Shown here in pieces: positions 8,559 to 17,868 of a DNA stretch of 36,222 nucleotides. Location of the stretch: positions 17,800 through 54,021 of the forward strand of contig MU602750.1 of assembly GCA_025201865.1 (NCBI GenBank). The letters run 5' to 3'. A program made the position numbers and the translations under genes. The stretch's first letter is position 1. Each line of letters starts with the position of its first letter. This stretch comes from Ramicandelaber brevisporus (Eukaryota > Kickxellomycota > Ramicandelaberales > Ramicandelaberaceae). Under the pieces are notes generated by a model. The model did no database searches. It had not been told where the DNA came from and worked only from the letters and a program-made list of their open reading frames with translations.

Positions 8559-11500
8559 TTACTGAACCTGTGCGAGCTGGGCTTGAGGCGCTGGTGGCTT
8601 GCTATTGAGCAATGCTGTGATGCTCATTACTTCATTAGCACGTCGTCCTGGTGAAAGCGACCGACTTCTCCGTGCGATGGCTGCATTGGTCGCTAGTGCT
8701 ACTGCCGCATCGTGTGTCTGAGATTGCTGAGGTTGTTGGAATTGCTGCTGTTGCTGAAACTGTTGCTGAAACTGCTGCTGAAACTGTTGCTGCTGCTGAA
8801 ATTGTGGATGCTGTGGCTGCTCTTGCTGTATTACCATTTGATTATTGTGGAGATGAACTGAATGCTGCTGAATAGGAGTTGGGGCAGCTTGATATGCACC
8901 GGGAACGGGCTGAGAGAATGTAGGCGAGAAGATGCCCATGGCTGGACCCTGCATCATGCCGGTAACACCGTGCACCATTTGAGGATGGTGAGGTGGAGCG
9001 ACATACATTGCTGTTGGAGCAGTAATGCTGACAGGAACAGAGTTCATGGGCATGGATGACATCGCCACAGGTATCGAGTCATAATGAGGGCCATACTGCT
9101 CTGCACCAACAACAGAGGGCAAGTAGTATGCACCTGGTGGCAGCTGAGGAGCACTCTGGATATGGTGCTGATAGACAAACTGCTGCTGTTGCTGTTGCTG
9201 TGGCTGTTGTTGTGGTTGTAGTTGCGGCTGTGGCGGTTGCATGTAAGACATGTACTGTACAGGTGGCTGCGATGGCTGTTCCAGCGGAGGAGGAGGAATA
9301 GGAGGAGGAGGAGGAGGAGGAAGAGGATGTTGAAGCAGAGATGGATGAGATGGCGGCGAGTAAGGATACCCGTACGGCTGGTGCTGAAGCTGATATGATG
9401 GCATCCTGGAAACTGGGCCATAAACTGGCCGTCCATATGAATCCCAGTACACTTCGCACTCGCTCATTGAATCCTCAACGGGCGATGCCAAATTCCAATT
9501 GCTGACAACATGTTCTAAACCAAGAGCCTCGGCATTGAGGGCAAAGTAAGCTTGTACCTGCTCGGCTGACTTGCTGCCCATTGACTGCGCGATACCAGGC
9601 CAGTCAGGGCCACGGATACAGATCAGCTTGAGGAACATGTCTTGCTCAGCAGCAGTCCATGCGATGCGAGGCGTACTAACCGTGGCCGGCACAGTTGATG
9701 ATGAGGCATAGCGAGAGCCTTCGCTTGGAGCATGCTGCTGCTGAGTGCTGACAGAGAGTGCTGATTGATTGTTTCGGCGACGGCCAATACTCTGTGACAG
9801 TGGGATTTCATCGTCGCCCATCTCGTTATTGGACAACAAAGTGAGCGTAGTTGTTGGCGAAGACAGCACTTGAGATGACATGAGACCGGCATCGGCAACA
9901 AGAGATAATGGAGCTGGTCGATGGGATGGCCGAGCTACATCTTCTTTAACCGTAGAAGGCTCGCTTTGAGTAGCTGCAGTTGCCGCTGCCGCCTCCGCTG
10001 CCGCTGCCGCCGCCGCCGCCGCAGCAGCAGCAGCCTTCGTTTTTCTTCCACGACTAGTGCCCTTGGATTGCTGGTTGAATATCAGCGAGGGACCTTTGCC
10101 AAGCACAGCGGGTGCGCCATGTCGTTTGCGCATTACTTGATAGAACGCCTTGCATTGCGGCATGCTCTTTGTACCAACGTACTCGGCGACCAGCGTGTAA
10201 TTGCGGCCATAGTCACGAAGTGCTTCCAGACAGAGCTTGTATTCAGACGGCGACCACCATGCTTCAGCAATGAACAGCCTGTATGGAATAACGAGAGAGA
10301 GACGGCCGTCGGCTTCGAGCTCAGTTGCCGTTGCATTGGCGACGCCGGTTGGGGCAGGCGGGACAGGTGCAGCTGGGGTGGCTGCTGCAGAAGAGCTAGC
10401 GCCTCCTTCATCAATGGCAGCATCATCAACAGGCACGCTTTCATCGTATACACCTTGAGGAGAATGGCCAGAGATGCGAGCCTGGCCGTTGCGTGGTGTT
10501 CGATGAGGACGTTCCGCTGTAGTCAATGAGACCGAGTCGGCGCCGGTATCTTGCTCAACGCCTGTGGAGGTGGCTACCGAGGCACTGCCCTCTCTACGGC
10601 GAGCTTCCTTCGATGTGTTGATCGACCAGCCACGAATGTCAGCCATATCATCGGCGCCTTCAGGTCTACCAGCAGCAGCTCTGATAAGCGCATCAGCATT
10701 GAGAGCAGCCATCCGACGAGCACGGCCTCTCTTTGACGAATCGACTCTGCCAACCACATTCTGCAAATGCTTGAAGTTGACCATTTTCTTATTTCTATAA
10801 TACCACAATACACACTGCTCAACTGTTTTGTGAGGAAGCTCCTGTGCAATCCTATAGAATTGCTTTGGAGCCAACAGATATGTTCTAATAAATATTTCAC
10901 ATTCATCAATTGTCCACGTATTCTGCTCAGTCGGCATATCTCGCTCAATGCTATTGTTTGGTCCAATGTGGAAATGTCGAGCTGGATCTGTAATGTACAT
11001 GTTGTGGTTATTGAGAATACGAGCACTGCGTTCTTCAGGATCAACAATCATGTCGGGGATTATCGCCTGAGTGCGCTTTGATCTAATGTCAGGGTTGTTG
11101 AACTCAGCAATTTGCATTGAATCAATAATAGCTTGAATATCTGCTTCGCTTCTAACCATGTCTGATTTGAATAGATTGCCAATTCCTCCACTTGATAGTA
11201 AATTTGCAGCAACTGCATGGGCTGGTAGTCCATATCCACTATTGGGCATAATCCCCGGCCCATAAAGTGGCAATCCTGGGCCATTCGAATTACTACTGCT
11301 GCCACCCGATCCATAGAATGCAGAACTGGCACCACCAGCGCCGCTCAAATACTGTGATCCACCGGTGCCACCTCCGCCTTGGCCTGCTCCACCGGCCGCC
11401 GCGGCTGCTGCTGCACCTTGCTGGCGTCTAGATGATCGGCCACCAGTCGCAGTAGATGCTGATGCCATGGCGGAAGAGGCGTCTACAGTAGGCATGGGGA

Positions 11501-14123
11501 TTGATGACAGAATAGATCCAATTCGAGACTCTGCCTCTGCATCCAACTGCTCATTCTTTGCCATCCAAGCTTTATGCAAGTCGTCGTGCTCCTTCTGTAA
11601 TGAATCCACAAACTTGCCGACTCGCAGCCGTTTAATCTGAACGTGTTTTGTGAGAAGTGGAGCAAGTTCACGAGCCTTCTCAGCATCAGACTCGGCAAAT
11701 GAATACTGCGATGGCTCGAGACCTTGGAGAGGTGCAGCAGAGTCAACCTTCGCACCAGTATAACGCTGAGCAATAGCCCGGTTGACTGCAAGAATGCGAT
11801 CGGCAATAGCGTCCGCAGGATCTGGGATGTTGCTGAGTCGGAGTGCCATAATGCGAGCAGAGATGGCCTCAACAATGGCAGCATCTCCGCTGGTGCGAGT
11901 GCGTCTTGCGTATACATAGCCTTCTTCATCCACTTCATCATCGTCATTACCGCCATCGATGGCCTCTGCAGTCTCGATTTCAACTTCAATAGCCGCAGCA
12001 TTACCAGTTGCGACGCCATCAATCTCCTCAGGCTGTTCTTCCATTTCAGTGTTAGTCTCTTCAGCTGCATTCTGATCAGCCTCTAGAGGCGCAATTTCTT
12101 CATCAATGTCCATGCCATCAACGTCATCGACAGCATCAAGAGTCTCACTCAGATCACTATTAGAGCGTGATATCTTATTTTCAGAATCAGGCGCATCTTC
12201 AGGCTGATCGACAAGGCCAGTGTCCTCCAAATCAACCATAACAAAGTCATCCAAATCACTGCTATCCATGCGAGGACTCGATAGACTGGATGATGAAACC
12301 GCACTGGCCATTTCATTATCAATCTCATTATCAACACCAGCTGACACTGGTATAGCTGGCGGTGGCACCACTTTGCCTTCTGTTTCATCTTCACTACTGC
12401 CACCGCTGCTGCTGCTCTCGTCGCTGCTTTCATTATCACCGCGGTTTGCTTCGCTTTCACTGTGTTCAGGAACTGTTCTCTGTCGATGCACTGCCGCTGC
12501 TACTGCTGCTGCTGCTACTGCTGCTGTGGTAGAAGAGGGGGTGATTGTACCAGATGCACTGCCGCTGCGAATGAGAGGGGGTGGAAGTGTTTGTGGTAAA
12601 GAGGATACAACATGCTGAGATCGCTTTGGCTGACGAGGTGATGTCGATAGTCTGGAGACCATGTGAGGTGGCGGAGGAGGAGAAGGAGTGCGCTGATAAT
12701 GTTGGGATGATCTTGATGGATGTAATAGCCGCTGAGATGGGGATGGCCGATATGATCGATCGGATGGATGCATTCGAGTGTCATCAAACGATTGTGTATA
12801 ATGCCGACTATCTCTGCTGTGCAAATCATACTGACTGGAGCGCTGCTGCTGATGCTGCTGGTGTTGCTGAGATGATGGATGATGGCTACCATGTCCTGCA
12901 ATAAGAGATGGCCTTGCAAACTGGCTTTGACCGCCATAAGGACGCGAACTGCCACCACCGCTGTCAAATGACAGTGATGAGCCAGAGAATGAAGGCATTG
13001 CTGGAGGATCGAATGAAACAGGTGTGCCGCTTCGAGAAGGTGAGCGACTACGGCCAGGCTCTGGGCTAATACCTCCATCTCTACGATAGCGGCGACTACT
13101 GGATGATTGATGTAACTGCTGTGATTGTTGATGCTGTAATTGTTGATGCTGTTGTTGGTTGGATGGATGTTTGAAATTCGACATTAATGAGCGAGATCGA
13201 TCGGTTTGGTAAGGTGGCTGATACTGTCTGTCTCTTTGTTCAAATGACCTTGAGTGGCCTCTATCCCTATCCCTGTCCCTGTCTCTATCATATCCACCAC
13301 TTGGATATCTACCTGGCGATGGTGAACGTCTTCTGTTGACATCTCGCAACAAACTTGGTCGCTGATACTGAGGACCTTGTTGCTGATGTTGCTGTTGCTG
13401 TTGCTGCTGCTTTGAAGAAGATGCAGATGGAGGTTGATAATGTGGGGGATTCGTGGCAACACGAGATGGATGTATATAAGGCATCTGGGAAGAAGACTGG
13501 GGTGATATACGGTGCTGCGGATTTGATCCACCTGGTGTTGCTGCATTCAAATATTGACCACTCTCTGCTGACGGACTGCGTGACACTGTAGGTCCACTAA
13601 ACTGCATATATCTACGGCCAGTTGACTGTGATGATTCCATGCGATTATCTGATGCAAGCATACTTGAAGTAGCAGCTGATGGTAGAGGAGGTGGAGGCGA
13701 TTGCTGGCGAGAATGAGTTCGACTCATACGATCTGAGCGATCATCCATGTCTCGATCACGATGAGGGCCGCCACCACCACCACCACTAATATGACGCTGT
13801 GATTGCTGTTCTCGTTCACGTTGACTTGGGTTAGCGTACATTCGCATCTGAGGACCGCTTGGAGGAGTGCCACGCATTGGTTCACCACGACGGTCATCAA
13901 TCATGATAGCACGGGATGGACCACCCATCATTGACGCACCACGGCTACTTCTGCTTCCACGCTCATTGTACTGCTCACGGTGCTGTGGTTGCAATTGCTG
14001 CTGCTGCTGTTGCTGCTGTTGTTGATCGGGCAATACAAAGCTGCGACGAGAGTGATCACGATCACGATCGCGGCCATACTGTCCGCCTCGGCTACTACTA
14101 GTACCGCTACCGCTGTTGTGCAT
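8559..14123 (-). CDS. Snt1/NCoR-like corepressor with three SANT domains
   Basis: The first ATG in this frame is at 14123, giving 1,854 residues without intron. The first 700 residues are low-complexity (Arg-Asp, Ser, Gln, Pro). Around 780-960 are acidic and coiled-coil segments. A conserved block (about 1010-1060, containing IIPDMIVDPEERS) precedes SANT1 (about 1068-1118, W1070). SANT2 is at about 1288-1340 (W1289-W1290) and SANT3 at about 1487-1535 (W1489). The C-terminus is Pro/Gln-rich. Paired SANT domains with the PDM-type block are characteristic of Snt1/NCoR/SMRT, the scaffolds of Set3C/HDAC3 deacetylase complexes. A nuclear role recruiting a histone deacetylase is expected. SANT2 and SANT3 are separated by a long disordered linker with an alanine run. 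It is divergent from the F-box/JmjC gene. Confidence 0.85.
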   Translation of the reverse strand: MHNSGSGTSSSRGGQYGRDRDRDHSRRSFVLPDQQQQQQQQQQLQPQHREQYNERGSRSSRGASMMGGPSRAIMIDDRRGEPMRGTPPSGPQMRMYANPSQREREQQSQRHISGGGGGGPHRDRDMDDRSDRMSRTHSRQQSPPPPLPSAATSSMLASDNRMESSQSTGRRYMQFSGPTVSRSPSAESGQYLNAATPGGSNPQHRISPQSSSQMPYIHPSRVATNPPHYQPPSASSSKQQQQQQQHQQQGPQYQRPSLLRDVNRRRSPSPGRYPSGGYDRDRDRDRDRGHSRSFEQRDRQYQPPYQTDRSRSLMSNFKHPSNQQQHQQLQHQQSQQLHQSSSSRRYRRDGGISPEPGRSRSPSRSGTPVSFDPPAMPSFSGSSLSFDSGGGSSRPYGGQSQFARPSLIAGHGSHHPSSQQHQQHQQQRSSQYDLHSRDSRHYTQSFDDTRMHPSDRSYRPSPSQRLLHPSRSSQHYQRTPSPPPPPHMVSRLSTSPRQPKRSQHVVSSLPQTLPPPLIRSGSASGTITPSSTTAAVAAAAVAAAVHRQRTVPEHSESEANRGDNESSDESSSSGGSSEDETEGKVVPPPAIPVSAGVDNEIDNEMASAVSSSSLSSPRMDSSDLDDFVMVDLEDTGLVDQPEDAPDSENKISRSNSDLSETLDAVDDVDGMDIDEEIAPLEADQNAAEETNTEMEEQPEEIDGVATGNAAAIEVEIETAEAIDGGNDDDEVDEEGYVYARRTRTSGDAAIVEAISARIMALRLSNIPDPADAIADRILAVNRAIAQRYTGAKVDSAAPLQGLEPSQYSFAESDAEKARELAPLLTKHVQIKRLRVGKFVDSLQKEHDDLHKAWMAKNEQLDAEAESRIGSILSSIPMPTVDASSAMASASTATGGRSSRRQQGAAAAAAAGGAGQGGGGTGGSQYLSGAGGASSAFYGSGGSSSNSNGPGLPLYGPGIMPNSGYGLPAHAVAANLLSSGGIGNLFKSDMVRSEADIQAIIDSMQIAEFNNPDIRSKRTQAIIPDMIVDPEERSARILNNHNMYITDPARHFHIGPNNSIERDMPTEQNTWTIDECEIFIRTYLLAPKQFYRIAQELPHKTVEQCVLWYYRNKKMVNFKHLQNVVGRVDSSKRGRARRMAALNADALIRAAAGRPEGADDMADIRGWSINTSKEARRREGSASVATSTGVEQDTGADSVSLTTAERPHRTPRNGQARISGHSPQGVYDESVPVDDAAIDEGGASSSAAATPAAPVPPAPTGVANATATELEADGRLSLVIPYRLFIAEAWWSPSEYKLCLEALRDYGRNYTLVAEYVGTKSMPQCKAFYQVMRKRHGAPAVLGKGPSLIFNQQSKGTSRGRKTKAAAAAAAAAAAAAEAAAATAATQSEPSTVKEDVARPSHRPAPLSLVADAGLMSSQVLSSPTTTLTLLSNNEMGDDEIPLSQSIGRRRNNQSALSVSTQQQHAPSEGSRYASSSTVPATVSTPRIAWTAAEQDMFLKLICIRGPDWPGIAQSMGSKSAEQVQAYFALNAEALGLEHVVSNWNLASPVEDSMSECEVYWDSYGRPVYGPVSRMPSYQLQHQPYGYPYSPPSHPSLLQHPLPPPPPPPIPPPPLEQPSQPPVQYMSYMQPPQPQLQPQQQPQQQQQQQFVYQHHIQSAPQLPPGAYYLPSVVGAEQYGPHYDSIPVAMSSMPMNSVPVSITAPTAMYVAPPHHPQMVHGVTGMMQGPAMGIFSPTFSQPVPGAYQAAPTPIQQHSVHLHNNQMVIQQEQPQHPQFQQQQQFQQQFQQQFQQQQQFQQPQQSQTHDAAVALATNAAIARRSRSLSPGRRANEVMSITALLNSKPPAPQAQLAQVQ

Positions 14124-14549
14124 AGAGGTCGCTGGCTGCTTGCTTTCTACACAAAGAGTCGAACAACTAATCGGTGCAAAGAAGTTGTGTTTCTTTTTGT
14201 TGTTGTTTCTGCGAGGCGGATTCACAGAGAAAAAGGCGAAGCACAACAACAACAACAACAACACAGACAGACAGACACACAGTGACAGACGGCATCATCC
14301 ATTAGACACAGCCATCAGACTTGCTTAGAGATTGTTGCACAATGCGTCAAATGATGAATGTCTGCTGCACCTTGAAGCACTTCTACACCCTCATGGTCTC
14401 ATTGCCTTTCCTGACTCTTCAGCCAGCCTGTGGATACTACACAACTTGCACTTGGATGAATGCAGTTCGGATTTGAAGTCGAATCGATCATTCATAAAAA
14501 ACACACAGGCAAATCCACTAAAAAAAAAAAAGAAAGATATCTCACGACG
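14124..14549. promoter_or_regulatory. Divergent promoter shared by Snt1-like and F-box/JmjC genes
   Basis: These 426 bases lie between two ATGs pointing away from each other. They contain an AAC tandem (about 14242-14262), CAGACAGACACAC repeats, and a 13-A run just before the JmjC start. An ATG at 14460 is in frame with the JmjC gene but has a T at -3. No canonical TATA box stands out. Confidence 0.55.
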
Positions 14550-16286
14550 ATGCCGGCAGCTGTTGAGCAAGATCAGAAACGACGGAAGACTGCCAAGAGC
14601 TCCTCGAGCAGCGGCCGGTCGTTTAGATCGCACCCAGTTGGCGTGCTTCCGCTCGGCAACTATCTTCTTGACATGCACACTCTGTCCTCCAGCAACTCTT
14701 TATCAACATCCGAGCTCAGCGCCATCCGCAATCGACGCGGCCGTGGACTTGGTCCGTATCTCTCTCAGCTTCCAGACGAGCTCATTCTCGAGAACATTTT
14801 GCTACTGTTGAGTCCTGTTGAAGTGGCAAAATGGGCAATGCTGTCACCGTTTGCATATGCACTGAGCCATCATGAAGAAATGTGGAGAACAATTGTAACT
14901 CGTATCCAGCAGCAAAGGCAGAAACAGGTGACGAGCTCGTTCGTATTTGAGGGAACCTGGCGCAGAACATGTCATCGAATTCTCATCGGTGCAGAGCAGT
15001 TTGAGCAGTATAAAGCGGAACGTATTGCCCACATCGAAGTGCAGCTGTCAAAGGATGAGTTGACATCAGATATGACTCCGGAACAGCGCCATCAACTCGC
15101 AATTGTCAAAGACCAGCAAGAGCCAGCCATCAAACCTCGCTACATCTACAGCGACACATTGTTCCAACCGTGGGCAGCCATCACCACCGATACGTCAGCT
15201 TTCACATCCTACAGCAACGTCGACCGCCGCTCGGCAGACTCTCTGACGCTCGAAGAGTTCATCACCCAGTACGAGCAGCCTGGTATCCCCGTCATTATCA
15301 CCGATTTGGTGACCAAGTGGCCTGCATTCGGCCAATGGTCTTTGCCTTGGCTTGTCTCTCACCACGGCGATACCGCTCGCTTCCGTGCCGAAGCACTCTC
15401 GATGACTCTTCGCGAATACGCCTCCTACCACGACCGCGTGTTTGCTGACGAGGCACCGCTCTATCTCTTTGACAAGCACTTTGGCGAAACCTGTCCTGGC
15501 TTGTCTGATGACTTTACTGTGCCATCGTATTTTGGCTGCGAAGACTTGTTCGGTGTTTTAAAAGACTCGGAGCATGGTCGACCAGACTATCGGTGGGTTA
15601 TTGTGGGACCTGACCGCAGCGCCAGCACGTGGCACAAGGACCCAAATGCGACTTCGGCATGGAACGCAATTGTGTCGCAAACTGGCGCCAAGAAGTGGAT
15701 GTTTTGGCCGCCGGATATGGTTCCACCCGGTGTGTATACTGACAAAGACGAATCGGAAGTCACATCGCCCATTTCAGTGCCGTCTTGGTTCAACTCGTTC
15801 TACAAGGAAGCCCACAAGCTCATCGTTAAAGCTGAACAGCAGCAGCATCGCACGTTGGAGCAGCGGCCGATGGAAGCAGTGTGCAATCCCGGCGAAGTCA
15901 TATTTGTGCCGAGCGGATGGTGGCACTGCGTGCTTAATCTCGGAGCAAACATTGCCATCACGCAAAACTATGTCAGCCGTCGTAACTTAACCAGCGTGGC
16001 TGCATTTTTGTACAAGAAGCGTGATCAAGTCTCGGGCTGTCGTGAAGGCACTGGCGAGTCGCTGTACGAGCGATTCAAAGAGGCAATGCAGAAGCAGCAC
16101 CCAGATTACTGGGACGCTCATTGCAGTGAGATTGAGAAGCACGAGGCAGATGCAGCTGAAAACCAGCCTACATTGTGGGAGCGACTGCAGAGCGGCACTG
16201 ATTGCGGTGACAGTGGCGAAACAAATACATCTGGCAATGGTAGCAGCAGCAGCAGCGGCGGGTTTACCTTCGGATTTGCCTTTTAA
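14550..16286 (+). CDS. F-box and JmjC domain 2-oxoglutarate oxygenase (JMJD6-like)
   Basis: Start chosen at 14550 (A at -3), giving 578 residues; an in-frame ATG at 14460 would add 30 residues but has poor context. The N-terminus is basic and Ser-rich (RRKTAK). An F-box follows at about 73-115 (LPDELILENILLLLSP). A cupin/JmjC core spans about 215-500. Fe(II) ligands are complete: H362-x-D364 in TWHKDPNATSAWNA, and H459 in the strand with GWWHCVLNL. The phrase SAWNAIVSQTGAKKWMFWPP matches the JMJD6/phosphatidylserine-receptor branch of protein hydroxylases and demethylases. The C-terminal tail is Ser/Gly-rich. I infer a nuclear protein hydroxylase or demethylase that may be tethered to Skp1. 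It is divergent from the Snt1-like corepressor. Confidence 0.9.
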   Translation: MPAAVEQDQKRRKTAKSSSSSGRSFRSHPVGVLPLGNYLLDMHTLSSSNSLSTSELSAIRNRRGRGLGPYLSQLPDELILENILLLLSPVEVAKWAMLSPFAYALSHHEEMWRTIVTRIQQQRQKQVTSSFVFEGTWRRTCHRILIGAEQFEQYKAERIAHIEVQLSKDELTSDMTPEQRHQLAIVKDQQEPAIKPRYIYSDTLFQPWAAITTDTSAFTSYSNVDRRSADSLTLEEFITQYEQPGIPVIITDLVTKWPAFGQWSLPWLVSHHGDTARFRAEALSMTLREYASYHDRVFADEAPLYLFDKHFGETCPGLSDDFTVPSYFGCEDLFGVLKDSEHGRPDYRWVIVGPDRSASTWHKDPNATSAWNAIVSQTGAKKWMFWPPDMVPPGVYTDKDESEVTSPISVPSWFNSFYKEAHKLIVKAEQQQHRTLEQRPMEAVCNPGEVIFVPSGWWHCVLNLGANIAITQNYVSRRNLTSVAAFLYKKRDQVSGCREGTGESLYERFKEAMQKQHPDYWDAHCSEIEKHEADAAENQPTLWERLQSGTDCGDSGETNTSGNGSSSSSGGFTFGFAF

Positions 16287-16402
16287 GCACTCTTCTCCCT
16301 TCTCTCCCTCACGGCGAACGACGGTGGATATTTTTCAGGATCCCTTTACTGAAAAGACAATAACACCCTCATTCTTAAAGCTAACCACCCTAATATATAG
16401 CT

Positions 16403-16435
16403 CATTGGAACCGTAGAGGACGGCTCTTTCCAATG
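16403..16435. other. Strong hairpin (8 + 4 bp)
   Basis: CATTGGAA (16403-16410) pairs with TTCCAATG (16428-16435), and inside it CCGT pairs with ACGG across AGAGG, leaving CTCT as a one-sided bulge. It lies about 120 bases after the JmjC stop, so it could be a 3' UTR structure. As a DNA inverted repeat it could equally be a protein-binding site. Confidence 0.6.
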
Positions 16436-16636
16436 GTGGCCATATCATCGTGATCTGTAGAGTTTGAAAATGATGATGGTTAAGTGGCAAAAACACACTC
16501 GCATATGATGACAACTATCGTAAAGCTGAGGCGTGTTACTACTACCCGAGTAGTTTTGATGCAATTCTGTGAGAGTTGGCAGTGCTGTGTTTTAAAAGTG
16601 CAAGTACTAAACTCGATTTCAATTAGCAATTAAGCC

Positions 16637-16660
16637 TTGGTTCTTTGGTTCTTTGGTTCT
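16637..16660. repeat. TTGGTTCT tandem, three exact copies
   Basis: Three perfect 8-base units, followed by a partial fourth, sit in the spacer between the JmjC and ubiquitin protease genes. Confidence 0.85.
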
Positions 16661-17478
16661 TTGCATTAATCGCCTAATTACTGCAGATCCTCTGTTATGC
16701 GAAGGAGTTGTGCGTCGCACTCCTTCTCATTCTTGACATGTAGTTTGTTTACACTCCTTCGCACCTTCGCAGGAGAGTGACTGGTTGTTTCGGACACACA
16801 GTTGCGAAAACTGCTATAAACAGTCTGCCCCCAAGCAACCGATTCGAACCTGTCCAAGCTTGCGTCTTTCTCTCTTTCTTCGGCACACCACCACAACACT
16901 GCACTACATACACATTTTCATCAAGACTTCCTTCAAGTACCTGCGTTGTTCCCTCCTTGTCTCCAGGTGCTGGCGTGTTTTGGCGCGGTGTTCGGTCCCC
17001 CGTGGTGGTTGTCCTCTGCCGCCAGGTTGGTGTGGCTGGCATCCGGGTTTTCCCAGCGGCATGTTCCATTTGTTCTCCTCCCTCTTGGTTCGTCCCCTCC
17101 TCCGTTGGCTTTCTCCCCCACCTCTTGCATCGCACGTCGGTGCTCCCTGCCGTCGTCGTCCCTCGTCGTTGTCAAGTGGGTGGTTGCTATGGCTTCCAGC
17201 ACCTGTTCCTCCTGTTGGTGTTGTTGCCATGGCTATGTTTTTTTTTTCTTTTGGCTTGGTTCGCTTTCGTTTAGTGCACTTTGGTTCGTTCGCTTTTGGT
17301 TCGGACCACCTGCACGGGTATAGACTGGCCGCGCTACATGGTATAAATGAGACATTAGACACATTAGTCTTCCCGACTCTTTGTTGTCTTGCCGACTCTC
17401 CATAGCCCTCATCCAGCCATTGTTTGGGTCTACCGCTGTCATTGCTGTAAAAACACTCACTCATAAAAATCCCCAACG

Positions 17479-17502
17479 GCTAACGATTTCACCGTCGTTA
17501 GC
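17479..17502. other. Perfect 8-bp inverted repeat with 8-base spacer
   Basis: GCTAACGA (17479-17486) and TCGTTAGC (17495-17502) are exact reverse complements. The position, 370 bases upstream of the ubiquitin protease ATG, suits a dimeric transcription-factor site or a leader hairpin. Neither role is proven. Confidence 0.55.
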
Positions 17503-17582
17503 TGTGCAGATTAGTTTAAGTTCACGTTAGAAGCTACAGACAACAAAGTGGCTAGTGAAAGAGCCAGCGGTACTGCGAAGCA

Positions 17583-17744
17583 ATGTTCATACACAGAGCG
17601 TCCTGGCGCGGGGGAGAGGAGGTATACAGAGGCGCTCTTGTGCAACAATTGCCATTGAACACGAACCCACATCCCCCAGGACATATCCTATACACACAAA
17701 TGGCAGCTCACTCGCACTCGCATTCGCACTTGGCCCACCCGTGA
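17583..17744 (+). other. Possible upstream ORF, 53 codons
   Basis: An ATG at 17583 opens a 53-codon frame ending at TGA 17742-17744, 124 bases before the protease ATG. An internal ATG at 17700 gives a 14-codon peptide containing a His-Ser repeat. If it lies in the transcript it could reduce translation of the protease. Nothing suggests an independent protein. Confidence 0.25.
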
Positions 17745-17868
17745 TTTGTTAAGCCAACTACCCAGTTTCTCCGCAGAATACCTTTCTTTGTGACCAACCC
17801 TACCGTATTGGCTTGCCAAGGCTCGACGTGAATCACGAAAGGAACGTCGCCAAGAGAACGATCGAGAG

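Larger units (their letters stand above)
16287..17868. other. 1.6-kb intergenic region with hairpin, inverted repeat and A-poor tract
   Basis: I see no convincing protein gene. Contents in order: a strong hairpin (16403-16435); an 8-bp tandem (16637-16660); a pyrimidine/G-rich, A-poor tract (about 16941-17280) where several frames are open only because stop codons need A; a TATAAAT at about 17342; an 8-bp inverted repeat (17479-17502); and a 53-codon upstream ORF (17583-17744) ending in a His-Ser run. The right part must include the promoter and leader of the ubiquitin protease gene. Confidence 0.55.

Noticed and set aside
14124-14264. Upstream extension of the Snt1-like frame to 14264
   Set aside because: The start would be GTG and the extension is encoded by a simple AAC/TTG repeat leader; the first ATG at 14123 is preferred.
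14460-14549. Thirty-residue N-terminal extension of the F-box/JmjC protein
   Set aside because: The ATG at 14460 has T at -3 and the stretch is Lys-rich from a poly-A run; 14550 has better context. Not excluded.
16380-16395. CTAACCACCCTAAT resembling a telomere-repeat or telomerase template
   Set aside because: Not a true TTAGGG complement, single copy, and no RNA context around it.
16836-16850. tRNA-like B box (GGTTCGAATC on the - strand)
   Set aside because: The T-stem does not pair on either side and no A box or acceptor stem is found at the right distance.
16777-17274. Long + strand open frame of 165 codons, and overlapping frames, in the JmjC-protease spacer
   Set aside because: No ATG start, low-complexity product, and open only because the tract has almost no A and so few stop codons.
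16904-17464. - strand open frame with an ATG at 17464 (about 186 codons, Arg/Lys/Gly-rich)
   Set aside because: It mirrors the A-poor tract; no domain, no signal peptide, and the composition follows the base skew rather than a protein pattern.
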